Of a stretch of 64,000 nt of DNA, positions 1-9,255 are shown piece by piece (the first letter of the stretch is position 1; each line of letters opens with the position of its first letter). The DNA is taken from the NCBI GenBank assembly GCA_964573725.1, contig CAZNLJ010000009.1, positions 62,001-126,000 of the forward strand, given 5' to 3'. The position numbers were made by a program, and so were the translations under genes. Source of the stretch: UBA6168 sp964573725. GTDB taxonomy: Bacteria > Bacteroidota > Bacteroidia > Chitinophagales > Saprospiraceae. The notes under the pieces were generated by a model. The model was not told the origin of the DNA. It did not search any database and saw nothing but the letters and a program-made list of their open reading frames with translations.

Positions 1-48
1 GTCACCCGCGGGTAAAGGCATGACCTGGACCGCACCCATCGCCATCAT

Positions 49-1257
49 ATGGTCATCGTATCCTGTTCCGGAAAATTCCACGCCTTCAACCTGGCGGAGG
101 AGCTGGCCGGCCGAAATATGCTCGGCGGCCTTTTTACCACCTATGCTTACCGGCGCAACAATTGGATGCGGCGGTTTGCCGGCCGGGTGGACAAGGAGGA
201 GATACCGGTGGAAAAGATCCGGACGGCGGTACCGCTGGCGGTGTTGATGCGGCTTCGGCAGGAGCCGCACCGGTGGAACGAGTGGTTCGACCGATGGGTG
301 GCCGGCCGGTTGCCCCGCTATGCCGGCCAGCGGGTGTTCATCGGCTGGAGTGGTATGTCCCTCCATTCCCTGCGCCGGGCGCGCACCCTCGGCATGGTAC
401 GGATACTGGAGCGTGGCTCCGCCCACATCGTCCACCAGGACGCCCTGTTGCGGGAGGAATATGCCAAGTTCGGCGTCCGGTTCCGCATCGACCCCAAGAC
501 CGTCGAAAAAGAATTGCGGGAATACGAAGAGGCGGATTACATATCCATCCCTTCCCTGTTTGCCCGTCGTACCTTCCTCGAGGAAGGGATACCGGAGAAA
601 AAGCTCTTGCTGAACAACTACGGCACCAGCAGCATATTCCAACGCGGACCGTCCGAACCTACCGATTCGGTATTCCGGATCGTCTATCTCGGCAACCTGA
701 CCATTCAAAAAGGATTGGTATACCTGTTCCAGGCCCTCCGCCGGCTGGAAATTCCGCCGGAGAAATGGGAAGCCTGGTTCATCGGTAAGATAGACGGGGA
801 GATGCAGTCGACGGTGGAGGAATACCGGCAGGCCAACTGGAAATTCTTCGGCCATGTCAACCATTACGAACTGCCCGGCTTGCTGGCGCAATGCGATGTG
901 GGGGTGATGCCCTCCATCCAGGACGGATTCGGGATGGTCATCCCGCAGATGATGGGATGCGGCGTGCCGGTCATCGCCAGCACCAATTCGGCGGGGGAGG
1001 ATGTCATCCGTGACGGCAGCAACGGGTACCTGGTCCCGATCCGCCGGGCCGACCTCATCGGCGAGCATCTCCGGCAGTTGTACGGAAACCCGGAAAAATT
1101 GCGGAGAATGAAAGCGGATGCTGCCCGTGATATCCAGCGCCAAGCCCTTTCCTGGTCGGATTACGGAGACCGTTACGCGGACCACATCCGGCAGTTGACC
1201 GGTACGGGGGCCTGGCAAGACCGGGTTGGGGAGAAGGCCGGTGGCATCCTTGGATAA
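49..1257 (+). CDS. Glycosyltransferase, GT4-like (GT-B fold)
   Basis: A 402-residue protein with the two-domain layout of GT-B retaining glycosyltransferases. It probably transfers a sugar from a nucleotide donor to a lipid-linked repeat unit at the cytoplasmic face of the membrane. The donor-binding half is seen around residues 210-360, with a YLGNLTIQKG segment followed by DGFGMVIPQMMGCGVPVIAS. In canonical GT4 enzymes this block reads EGFG...EAMA; here the two glutamates of the EX7E motif are Asp and Gln, so the catalytic or binding details differ. It is the first complete gene of the polysaccharide locus, 14 bp before the next glycosyltransferase in the same direction. Donor and acceptor sugars cannot be told from the sequence. 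Confidence 0.85.
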   Translation: MVIVSCSGKFHAFNLAEELAGRNMLGGLFTTYAYRRNNWMRRFAGRVDKEEIPVEKIRTAVPLAVLMRLRQEPHRWNEWFDRWVAGRLPRYAGQRVFIGWSGMSLHSLRRARTLGMVRILERGSAHIVHQDALLREEYAKFGVRFRIDPKTVEKELREYEEADYISIPSLFARRTFLEEGIPEKKLLLNNYGTSSIFQRGPSEPTDSVFRIVYLGNLTIQKGLVYLFQALRRLEIPPEKWEAWFIGKIDGEMQSTVEEYRQANWKFFGHVNHYELPGLLAQCDVGVMPSIQDGFGMVIPQMMGCGVPVIASTNSAGEDVIRDGSNGYLVPIRRADLIGEHLRQLYGNPEKLRRMKADAARDIQRQALSWSDYGDRYADHIRQLTGTGAWQDRVGEKAGGILG

Positions 1258-1271
1258 AAAACAAGAGAAAA

Positions 1272-2354
1272 TTGGATAGGAAGTCCGAAACGAGCAATCC
1301 GCATCATGCGGCCGGCCGGAAGCGGGTATTGTGCCTGCTTTCCAATTATGCCGGCAACGGAGGAATCCACCGGTTCAACCGGAACCTGGTCGAGGCCCTG
1401 CGGCAGCAGCCCGGTGTCGAATGCACCGTCCTTGCGCTCAATGATGCGGAGACCTGCACCCCGTACGGGGGTGCCGGCGGCAGCAAGCCCCGCTTCCTGG
1501 TACGGATCCTGCGGCAGTTATGGACGAACAAGCCGGACCTCCTGATTATCGGACTGTTGAATTTCGCTCCGCTCGCCTTGTTGGGGCGATTGTTTTCCTG
1601 CGGGCGGACCGTTTGCATCCTGCACGGTTTCGAAGCATGGTACCGCCGGGGCAAACTGGTTCCGTTCTACCGGCACATCGATGCATTCTGGGCCGTCAGC
1701 CAATATACGAGGCAGACATTCTCCCGGACAAACGGGGTGGCACCGAGCCGGGTGGAACCGATTTTCAATACCATTCCGGCGGACTGGGACGGCGGTCCGG
1801 TTCCTTTGCGGCGCAAGCCCTACTTCTTGTCCATCACCCGCCTGGACCAGGGAGAGCGCTACAAGGGGATCGACAAGAGCATAGAGGCCATCGGCCGGTT
1901 GCAAGCGCGCATGCGGGCCAAGGGATGGGAATACCGGTTGGTCGCCCACGGGGACGACCTGGATCGGCACCGCCACCTGGCGACCGGGCTCGGCGTTTCG
2001 GACCTGGTCCGGGTCCGGACCGGGGTGACCGACGAGGAGCTCAAGGCCTTGTATGCGGAATGTGCCTTTTTCTTGCTGCCCAGTTCAGGGGAGGGTTTCG
2101 GCATCGTGTTCCTGGAGGCCATGGCCTACCGGAAAGCCTGCATCGGGTCGGTCGGTTGCGGTACGACGGATGTGATCGCCCATGGGGAGACCGGATTCCT
2201 GATCGACCCGACCCCCGACCACATAGCGGATTCGATCAGCCGGCTGATGGAAAGTCCGGAACAATGCTCCGCGATGGGAGAGGCCGGCTACCGTCGGTTG
2301 CACCATACCTTTTCCTTTCCCCGTTTTGCCGAGCGGATTGCATCACTGACCTGA
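1272..2354 (+). CDS. Glycosyltransferase family 4
   Basis: A 360-residue GT-B glycosyltransferase. The C-terminal donor-binding domain has a textbook EX7E motif (E274 and E282 in GEGFGIVFLEAMA), and the N-terminal domain starts after a hydrophilic lead with a VLCLLSNYAGNGGIHRF strand, loop and helix typical of acceptor domains. The reading frame opens with a TTG codon; no ATG lies upstream in frame close to the previous stop, and the conserved core begins about 19 residues in, so TTG is the best start but a later initiation is possible. It is tightly spaced with the gene before it, consistent with co-transcription in the exopolysaccharide operon. Confidence 0.85.
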   Translation: MDRKSETSNPHHAAGRKRVLCLLSNYAGNGGIHRFNRNLVEALRQQPGVECTVLALNDAETCTPYGGAGGSKPRFLVRILRQLWTNKPDLLIIGLLNFAPLALLGRLFSCGRTVCILHGFEAWYRRGKLVPFYRHIDAFWAVSQYTRQTFSRTNGVAPSRVEPIFNTIPADWDGGPVPLRRKPYFLSITRLDQGERYKGIDKSIEAIGRLQARMRAKGWEYRLVAHGDDLDRHRHLATGLGVSDLVRVRTGVTDEELKALYAECAFFLLPSSGEGFGIVFLEAMAYRKACIGSVGCGTTDVIAHGETGFLIDPTPDHIADSISRLMESPEQCSAMGEAGYRRLHHTFSFPRFAERIASLT

Positions 2355-2462
2355 AGCGGTATTTTCCGGGCAGTCGCCGAGTGACCTGCCGGTAAAAAAT
2401 CCGGCGGGTAAACAACCTGAAAATCGGCCGGGGAATGCCACCGCCGCCGATATCCCATCGAC

Positions 2463-3827
2463 ATGAGATTTGCTGTTTGCCTGTTACTCTTATTGACCTG
2501 GGTCGCCGCACCCGCCATGGTGTTGGAGTTCATCCTGCCGATCAGCCTGGTGATCATGGGCTTGGTCTTTGTGGACTTCCTGTGGCATTTGGGTAAGGAG
2601 ATACGGCCGTTGGATGTCCTCGTCCTGAGTGCCATCGTCAGTTACCTGCTCTCGCCGGCCATCATGTACAGCCTGCCGGAAGACAACAGTTGGTACCTGG
2701 GATTCAACGTCATGGTCATCGCTGCGGAGCCGTACTTCCGGGTCGCCTTTCCGGGCACCCTGGCGCTCATGGCGGGCGTCTACCTGCCTTCCCGAGACAC
2801 CCAGGTGGACCACAAACAGCGGCTGCGAGCCATCGAGGATTGGCTGAAGGACAACCAGGAGGTCGGCATCAAGTTGTTTTGGGCCGGAGTTGCCTTCACC
2901 TTTTTGGTACCAATCGCCCCGGGCATCATCCGGTTACCCTTCATATACGGGTCCTTGCTGATTTATGCGGGCGGGCTGTACCTATTTTTCTCCGGGCACG
3001 AGGCACGGCGGCCCTACCTCCTCGGGATGTTCCTGATACCGGTAATCAAATCGCTTCGGTATGGGATGTTCACCGAGCTGGTATTCATGGGGATGTTCGT
3101 GATCTTCGTATTGCTCATGAAATACCACGTCAGTTTCCTCAAGAAAATCGGGGTGGTGTTGTTCGGAGTCGTCATATTGGTTTTCCTCCAATCGATCAAG
3201 TATGAATTCCGGACACGGACCTGGTACGACGCGAATGCGTCGGGGATGGGAGACAAGGCCACCATTTTCCAGGAGTTGATGGGGGACCGGGTTTCCAATC
3301 CGGCGCTGTTGTTCAGCAATGCCGTCTTGAGCGGGGTATTGGACCGTACGAACCAAGGCTCGTTGACGGCCATGGCCATCCGTTATGTACCGGAATATGA
3401 GCCTTTTGCCCGAGGGGAAACGATTTTTGGCGCGATAGCCGCCTCCTTGGTGCCGCGTTTCCTCTGGCCGAACAAGCCGAAGATAGGCGGTTCAGAGAAC
3501 ATGAAGCGTTTCACCGGATTCGAGCTGGAGGGGCCCACGTCGATGGATATCGGGCAATTGGGGGATGCGTATGTGAATTTCGGCATTTTGGGAGGAGCCA
3601 TATTCATGTTCATTTACGGATGGCTTTTCAACCAGGTCAATGCCTGGGTATTCCGTACATCTGCGGGACCATCGCCGGCCTTCCTGCTCTGGATTCCGGT
3701 CATCTTTTCCGGGTGCATACAAGTGGAGACCAGCGTGCTGTCCGTATTCGGCCATCTTTCGAAGATCATCCTGTTCTATTATGGAATAAAATGGGTCTTC
3801 CGGAATTACTTCAAGCTGGAAATCTGA
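2463..3827 (+). CDS. Wzy-like oligosaccharide repeat-unit polymerase
   Basis: A 454-residue, very hydrophobic protein with roughly ten or more predicted membrane segments, starting with a hydrophobic stretch (RFAVCLLLLLTWVAAPAMVL). Proteins of this kind in polysaccharide loci are Wzy polymerases, which join lipid-linked repeat units on the periplasmic side. A long non-membrane loop (about residues 245-345) carries the charged stretch often seen in the periplasmic loop of Wzy, and the segment QLGDAYVNFGILGG near residue 365 resembles the conserved GE/D-x-Y-x-NFG element before the last helices. Wzy proteins are highly diverged, so the assignment rests on topology, this element and context. The flippase partner is not in the window. 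Confidence 0.7.
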   Translation: MRFAVCLLLLLTWVAAPAMVLEFILPISLVIMGLVFVDFLWHLGKEIRPLDVLVLSAIVSYLLSPAIMYSLPEDNSWYLGFNVMVIAAEPYFRVAFPGTLALMAGVYLPSRDTQVDHKQRLRAIEDWLKDNQEVGIKLFWAGVAFTFLVPIAPGIIRLPFIYGSLLIYAGGLYLFFSGHEARRPYLLGMFLIPVIKSLRYGMFTELVFMGMFVIFVLLMKYHVSFLKKIGVVLFGVVILVFLQSIKYEFRTRTWYDANASGMGDKATIFQELMGDRVSNPALLFSNAVLSGVLDRTNQGSLTAMAIRYVPEYEPFARGETIFGAIAASLVPRFLWPNKPKIGGSENMKRFTGFELEGPTSMDIGQLGDAYVNFGILGGAIFMFIYGWLFNQVNAWVFRTSAGPSPAFLLWIPVIFSGCIQVETSVLSVFGHLSKIILFYYGIKWVFRNYFKLEI

Positions 3828-3877
3828 CCCTGTTCCCCGTCGTCCTGTCGAAAGTCAAAGAAACAAAGCGGTAGACA

Positions 3878-5110
3878 ATGACAAAGCCTTTGGATGAAAA
3901 CCTGGATCCCGTCTGGCGGTATGCCGGGCAAAAGGATGTGTTGGTCTGTATGTACAGCGGGTTGCCGGAGCCGCCGACGCTGAATGCCATACTGGTCTTA
4001 TCGAAGTATTTTCGTTCCGTCACCATGTTGCGGAACAACATCCGGTTCGATGCGGCATCCTATCCCCGGCAGCCGTTGTTGCGGGAAGTGGGCCGGTGTT
4101 ACGACGTCCGGGAAGCGGCTGCGAAATCGGGCGTTTGGAAAATAGCGCGGTTTGCGCGGTATTGCCTGGCGATGGTCCGTATGCTGCGGACCCGGAGGTA
4201 CGGGCTGGTGGTGATCCACGACTACCTGGGCTTGTTGGCATTTTGGTTGGTCCTGCCGCTGACGGGATATCGGGGCTTGTCGTGGTTCAACAGTTACGAC
4301 GTCATCGATACCGAACACATCCCGATGGGTCGGTTTTCCTTGATGCGGCTGGTGGTTCGGCATCACCGGCGGATATTCGGCCGGTTGGATTATTTTTCCT
4401 TGCCTGCGCGGGAGCGGTTGTCCTACTACCCGGCGGAGGCTGTGCTGCGGGAGACATTCGTCATTCCCAACTTTCCGGCGGTACAATTTTACGAGCAGTT
4501 CTACCGGCCGCGCCGGTTGGCTGCGGGGCAGCCGGTCCGCCTGATATACCAGGGAGCCTTGGGGCCGGGGCATGGCTACGAGGCAATCATCGACATATTG
4601 GACAGGGAGGTGGACGGGCATCCCTTGGAATTGGTACTCAAGGGCTGGATTGACCCCACGTACAAGGCCGGTCTGGAGGAAATGGCCAGGCGGCGCGGGG
4701 TAGCCGACCGATTGTCGTTCCACGGTTTCAGCCTGTACAGCAGTGTACCGGAACTGGCATCGACCTGTACCATCGGCCTGGCTATCTTCACCAAGCAGGA
4801 TGTGATGAACAAGACCTTGGGGACGGCCTCCAACAAGATATACGAGTACGCCGCCGTCGGTCTTCCGGTGGTGTTGTTCGACAGTCCCCATTTCCGGGAG
4901 TACCTGGAAAAATGGCCTTGGGCATATTTTACGGACCTGACGGCGGACAACCTGACGGCGGTGCTTTCGGCGGTTCTGGAGCGGTATCCGGAGCGTTCCC
5001 GGTCCGCCTACGACAGTTTCCGGACAGCCTTCAATTTTGAAAATGTCTTCGTTCCGGCCTTGGCGACGGTTGCGGAGGCGATGTACAAACAAGAGCATGC
5101 TACGCGATAA
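3878..5110 (+). CDS. Glycosyltransferase, GT-B type (family uncertain)
   Basis: A 410-residue protein with a GT-B-like organisation: an N-terminal half with a hydrophobic patch around residues 110-140 (VIHDYLGLLAFWLVLPLTGY), possibly for membrane association, and a C-terminal half beginning near residue 215 with RLIYQGALGPGHGYEAIIDIL, followed by LKGWIDPTYKAGLEEMA and a conserved NKIYEYAAVGLPVVLFD block. This last block occupies the place of the donor-phosphate-binding loop in GT4/GT1 enzymes, but no EX7E motif is seen. Its end overlaps the start of the following dehydrogenase by 14 bp, indicating translational coupling. Sugar specificity is unknown. Confidence 0.75.
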   Translation: MTKPLDENLDPVWRYAGQKDVLVCMYSGLPEPPTLNAILVLSKYFRSVTMLRNNIRFDAASYPRQPLLREVGRCYDVREAAAKSGVWKIARFARYCLAMVRMLRTRRYGLVVIHDYLGLLAFWLVLPLTGYRGLSWFNSYDVIDTEHIPMGRFSLMRLVVRHHRRIFGRLDYFSLPARERLSYYPAEAVLRETFVIPNFPAVQFYEQFYRPRRLAAGQPVRLIYQGALGPGHGYEAIIDILDREVDGHPLELVLKGWIDPTYKAGLEEMARRRGVADRLSFHGFSLYSSVPELASTCTIGLAIFTKQDVMNKTLGTASNKIYEYAAVGLPVVLFDSPHFREYLEKWPWAYFTDLTADNLTAVLSAVLERYPERSRSAYDSFRTAFNFENVFVPALATVAEAMYKQEHATR

Positions 5111-6086
5111 GACGGTTGGAATCATCGGGGCGGGAGACATAGTTTTTGCCGCCCATCTACCCATCCTCAAGGCTGCCGGTGCGAGGCCTGTCTGGATTTT
5201 GGACGTGAATGCGCAGGCGGCCCGTTCGGCTGCCGATGCCTACGGGATCCCGGGTGTGGTGCCGTCGGATGGCTTGGCGGAGGCGCCCGATACGGACATC
5301 GTACTGGTCGCCTGTCCCTACGGTGTGCGGCAGCCCTATTACGAGGCCTTGCGCTGCAAGCGTTCCGCGCTGTATTTGGAGAAACCGGTCGCGAGGACCC
5401 AGGAGGAACAACGGGAGATAGAATCCATGCGTCCGGCTTCCGACATATGTGCCGGATTCCTGCGCCGGAGCATGGGGGTGACGAATCTGGTGCGGCAGGT
5501 GGTGGAGAGCGGCGTACTGGGTCCCCTCCGGCATGTACGCAGCGAGTTCGGCACGGCTACCCAAATCAGTTCGGGCGGCGGGTTTGCCAAGCAGGTCGCC
5601 CTGGCGGGAGGTGGCCAACTTTTTGAAAGCGCCATCCACAACATCGATGCGGTCTGTTACCTGACCGGAGCCACGGCGGCGAAGGTCGTCCGCCGGCAGA
5701 TGATACATGAATCCGGGTTCGATCTCCACACGGAGGGGGAGATCGAACTCACCTTGCCCGGTCAGGGAGCCATCGGTTTCGAGCTGTTGGTCACCTGTTT
5801 CAAATCGACCGGGTACGAGATCACCCTTCGGTTCGACAATGCCTTGCTGGTGTTTTCCCTGTTTCGGAACATGCCGCCTGAGCTCAGGCCCTTGGGCGGT
5901 GTCAGGCCGGCTTTCCGGCTACAGGACACCTTGACCGGCGACCTTCCACAGCAGCCGTACGAAGTACTGAATGTGTTTTGGCGCGATTTTATGGAAGCTG
6001 TGACCGCCAAAACGCCCAATTACACCAACCTTTGCCAGACCAGGCTCACCACGGCCGTCATTGCCGGATTATACGGCGAGGCATAG
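5097..6086 (+). CDS. Gfo/Idh/MocA family sugar oxidoreductase
   Basis: A 329-residue NAD(P)-dependent oxidoreductase. The N-terminal Rossmann domain shows GIIGAGDIVFAAHLPIL (residues 8-24) and the family's EKP motif (YLEKPVART near residue 100), whose lysine contributes to catalysis. The C-terminal alpha/beta domain (from about residue 125) carries the substrate-side AIHNIDAVCYL segment. In polysaccharide loci such enzymes oxidise or interconvert nucleotide-activated sugars. The ATG at 5097 is chosen because the conserved core follows directly, although the frame is open further upstream; this start overlaps the preceding gene by 14 bp. Substrate unknown. Confidence 0.85.
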   Translation: MLRDKTVGIIGAGDIVFAAHLPILKAAGARPVWILDVNAQAARSAADAYGIPGVVPSDGLAEAPDTDIVLVACPYGVRQPYYEALRCKRSALYLEKPVARTQEEQREIESMRPASDICAGFLRRSMGVTNLVRQVVESGVLGPLRHVRSEFGTATQISSGGGFAKQVALAGGGQLFESAIHNIDAVCYLTGATAAKVVRRQMIHESGFDLHTEGEIELTLPGQGAIGFELLVTCFKSTGYEITLRFDNALLVFSLFRNMPPELRPLGGVRPAFRLQDTLTGDLPQQPYEVLNVFWRDFMEAVTAKTPNYTNLCQTRLTTAVIAGLYGEA

Positions 6087-6155
6087 GGGGGCTTCTTGTA
6101 AATAAACGGTCGTCGCGGCCTTCCGTCGACCGGGCAAGGCATCAAACACCATCGC

Positions 6156-7301
6156 ATGAAGACAATAGGAATCATAGGGGCCAGCGGACAGGTCGGTACG
6201 GAGGTTTGTCTCTTCCTGAAGACTTACCCGGGAATCCGGGTGGTGGCGATTGTCCGTACCCAGGTCAGTGCGGCCCTGTTGCGGCGGCTGGGCATCGAGT
6301 GTCGGATCGGCACCCTCGGCACCGAAGCGGAATGCCGGACCTTGTTGCACGACTGTGACCTGGTGGCCGATTTTTCCGTGGTCATCGGGGATGTGTCTCG
6401 GACCCAGCGGCACTATTTCAACAACATCACCAAGGCGCTCCGGCATTCCCCGCCCCATTCGCGGTACGTTTTCATCAGCACCATCAATGCGTTCGGGATG
6501 AGCGAGGCGTTCAACAAGGCCAAGCGGTACCTGATCCCGCACAGCATTTACGCCGTCACCAAGCGATTCGGCGAAGTCGTGGCACGGCGGTACGGCCGGA
6601 AATTCGGGAAGGACGTGTACAGTTTCCGCTTGGGGCATGTGCACGGGTTGTTGCAGCGGGTCAGCCAGGAGACGGACCTTTTGGTCAACGGAAAGCATAA
6701 CCGTTTCGAATATCCCGACACCGCTTCCTACACGGTCTTTTGTTTCACGATAGCGGAGGGCTTGGTGCACATTGCGGAAGGCAAGGAAAGTCCCGGCACC
6801 TATACCTTGGTCTCGACCCCTGCCTGGTCTTGGCAGGAAGTGTTGGAATACTATTTGGCGCCGGGCCGGCAAATCGAGGTGACCCTGGTCCGCCGGCAGC
6901 GGACGTCCTGGATCCGGCGGGTTCCGGCGCTGCTCCGGGGATACGTCCTGGGTTGGCTGACCCGTTACAAGGACACCTTGCGGGCGAATGTGCTGCATCA
7001 TTTCCCCGGCCTGGAGAAGAAATACAAGGCGAAGTTGTATGTGCAGCGGGCCTTGTCCCAGACCGCCGCGTATGCCGACGCCTTCGTATATCGGCCGGAA
7101 GGCGTGCACGAAGGGGAGTTTCCCGGTCCGCGGCTCCGGCACAGCACGGACAGCCGGCATACCATGGCCGCCAGGACCAGGGAAGTCGAACAAATGATAT
7201 CGGCGCTGCTTCCGCCGTCCCTGACGGAACAGGGCACGGAGGCGGGTGCGGAGCAGCGGTCCGAAGGACCGCCCCGGCCGGCCGTCCATCCATCCCATTG
7301 A
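6156..7301 (+). CDS. NAD-dependent epimerase/dehydratase (extended SDR)
   Basis: A 381-residue extended short-chain dehydrogenase. The nucleotide-binding loop is GASGQVGTEV (residues 8-17), the strand FISTINAFG precedes the active site, and the catalytic YxxxK appears as YAVTK (near residue 131). The family epimerises, dehydrates or reduces nucleotide sugars. The C-terminal tail (after about residue 330) is proline and glycine rich and probably disordered. The stop codon lies 7 bp before the asparagine synthase start, so the two are likely translated from one message. Which sugar it acts on cannot be determined. Confidence 0.8.
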   Translation: MKTIGIIGASGQVGTEVCLFLKTYPGIRVVAIVRTQVSAALLRRLGIECRIGTLGTEAECRTLLHDCDLVADFSVVIGDVSRTQRHYFNNITKALRHSPPHSRYVFISTINAFGMSEAFNKAKRYLIPHSIYAVTKRFGEVVARRYGRKFGKDVYSFRLGHVHGLLQRVSQETDLLVNGKHNRFEYPDTASYTVFCFTIAEGLVHIAEGKESPGTYTLVSTPAWSWQEVLEYYLAPGRQIEVTLVRRQRTSWIRRVPALLRGYVLGWLTRYKDTLRANVLHHFPGLEKKYKAKLYVQRALSQTAAYADAFVYRPEGVHEGEFPGPRLRHSTDSRHTMAARTREVEQMISALLPPSLTEQGTEAGAEQRSEGPPRPAVHPSH

Positions 7302-7308
7302 CGAACAT

Positions 7309-9231
7309 ATGTGCGGAATAGCAGGCATACTACTTCCCGGGCAGGAACCGGCGGGTCCGTCCATCGGACGGATGACGGACGCGATTGCCCATCGCGGGCC
7401 CGATGCGGAGGGTCATTATATCGACGGTCCGGTGGCCTTGGGTCATCGGCGGCTGTCCATCATCGACTTATCCGATTCGGCCAATCAACCCTTGTGGGAT
7501 GCGGACGGGCGGTATGTGATTGTCTTCAACGGGGAAATCTACAATTTCGCGGAAATCCGTTCTTCGCTGGGAGATTATCCATTCCGCACGAAAGGGGATA
7601 CGGAAGTCATCCTGGCCGCCTACCTGACATGGGGAGCTTCCTGTCTGGACCGCTTGTACGGTATGTTCGCCTTTGCGATTTGGGATACGAGGAAGCGGCA
7701 GTTATTCATGGCGCGGGACCGGCTCGGCATCAAACCGTTCTACTATTACCACGACGGGGAGCGGTTCTTGTTTGCCTCGGAGGTACGGGCCATTCTGGCC
7801 AGTGGGCAGATTCGGGCGGAGCTGGACGAGGAAGGTTTGGCGGACTATCTGCGGTACCAGACCGTCCATGCGCCCCGGACCCTGGTGCGTGGCATCCGGC
7901 AGTTGTTACCGGGGTCTTACGGGATATACGACGGCGTCAGGTTGACGACGGAGGTATGGTGGCGGTTGGCCCCGGCGCAGGCACCGCAGGTGGCCCCGGA
8001 GGCGGAGCAGGTAAAAAAGGAAGTGCGGGAGCGGCTGTTCCGGGCCGTCGAGCGCCGGCTGGTCAGTGATGTGCCGTTGGGAGCCTTCCTGTCCGGCGGC
8101 ATCGATTCCGCTGCGGTGGTCGCCTTGATGTCGGAAGCGGCCGGTCGGCCGGTGGATACATTTTCCATCATATTCGAGGAGCCCCAGTTCGACGAATCCC
8201 GATATGCCGAGCTGGTGGCCCGGAAATTCCGTACCCGACACCATCCCATCCTGTTGCGGCCGACGGATTTCCTGGATGCCCTGCCGGAAGCCTTGCGGGC
8301 CATGGATACCCCCAGCGGGGACGGGGTCAACACCTATGTCGTTTCCCGGGTGACCCGGGCTGCCGGAATTACGGTCGCCTTATCCGGGTTGGGAGGCGAT
8401 GAACTGTTTGCCGGTTATCCGCTGTTCCGGCACTACCTGAAGATGAGGAATGCGGACTGGTTCTGGCGGATACCGCGGCCCTTGCGGCAGGCGGGGGCCC
8501 ATTTGGCCGGTACGGGGCTGAAAAGACATCAACGGGGGCGGGTGTTGGAAATGGCGGGAGCGGCAAGTGCGGACATTGCGGCCGTGTATCCGGCCATGCG
8601 GAAATTGCTCAGCCACCAGGAGATGCGGCAGGTATGGCCGGCGGCCGGCCCGCAGGGCCGGAAGATTCCCGATGCGGTCCGGGAGCAGCTGTTGGAAGAC
8701 CCGTACATCCGAAGGCTGCCGGACCTGAGCCAATTGTCCGTAGCGGACATATCGACGTATACGCAGAACGTGTTGTTGAAAGATACCGACCAAATGAGCA
8801 TGGCACATGCCCTGGAGGTCAGGGTACCGTTTTTCGACCATACCCTGGTGGAGTATGTATTGGGGATTCCGGACCACCTGAAATACCCCCATTACCCCAA
8901 ACAGCTGTTGGTGGAATCTTTGCGTCCCCTGATACCCGACGAAGTGGTCTTCCGTGAAAAAAAGGGATTCGACCTCCCGTGGAAAGTATGGCTCAAGACC
9001 TCCCTGCGGACGTTTGCGGAAACCCGCCTGGAGCGCTTGGCCGACCGGAATATCGTCGACGCGGACTTCATCCGGGGGCTTTGGCTGGATTTCCTGTCCG
9101 GCAGGAACGACAACCTTTGGTCCCGGGTATGGATTTTCGTCGTATTGGAGGACTGGTTGGAACGGAACATACCGGCGGGCACCCTTTCGACGGAGCGGTC
9201 GGGGGCAGACAGGACACGACAAGCCTTGTGA
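7309..9231 (+). CDS. asnB: Asparagine synthase (glutamine-hydrolysing) homologue
   Basis: A 640-residue class II glutamine amidotransferase. The ATG at 7309 is certain because removal of Met exposes the catalytic Cys2 (MCGIAGI). The N-terminal glutaminase domain has HRGPDAEGH and the LGHRRLSIIDLS strand; the C-terminal synthetase domain has the ATP PP-loop LSGGIDSAAVVAL near residue 265. Family members make asparagine from aspartate, glutamine and ATP, but those encoded in O-antigen or capsule loci usually transfer ammonia to the carboxylate of a uronic acid to make a uronamide. The position here, seven bases behind a sugar SDR and inside a glycosyltransferase operon, favours the second role; this is inference. 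Confidence 0.9.
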   Translation: MCGIAGILLPGQEPAGPSIGRMTDAIAHRGPDAEGHYIDGPVALGHRRLSIIDLSDSANQPLWDADGRYVIVFNGEIYNFAEIRSSLGDYPFRTKGDTEVILAAYLTWGASCLDRLYGMFAFAIWDTRKRQLFMARDRLGIKPFYYYHDGERFLFASEVRAILASGQIRAELDEEGLADYLRYQTVHAPRTLVRGIRQLLPGSYGIYDGVRLTTEVWWRLAPAQAPQVAPEAEQVKKEVRERLFRAVERRLVSDVPLGAFLSGGIDSAAVVALMSEAAGRPVDTFSIIFEEPQFDESRYAELVARKFRTRHHPILLRPTDFLDALPEALRAMDTPSGDGVNTYVVSRVTRAAGITVALSGLGGDELFAGYPLFRHYLKMRNADWFWRIPRPLRQAGAHLAGTGLKRHQRGRVLEMAGAASADIAAVYPAMRKLLSHQEMRQVWPAAGPQGRKIPDAVREQLLEDPYIRRLPDLSQLSVADISTYTQNVLLKDTDQMSMAHALEVRVPFFDHTLVEYVLGIPDHLKYPHYPKQLLVESLRPLIPDEVVFREKKGFDLPWKVWLKTSLRTFAETRLERLADRNIVDADFIRGLWLDFLSGRNDNLWSRVWIFVVLEDWLERNIPAGTLSTERSGADRTRQAL

Positions 9232-9255
9232 TAGCGAAGTACAGAAAAAAAATCA

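Noticed and set aside
1..15. Possible last codons of an upstream gene (VTRG and stop in frame 1)
   Set aside because: Four codons are too few to support a coding call.
6069..7364. 431-codon open frame on -
   Set aside because: Antisense to the SDR gene; Arg/Pro/Gln-rich and without motifs.
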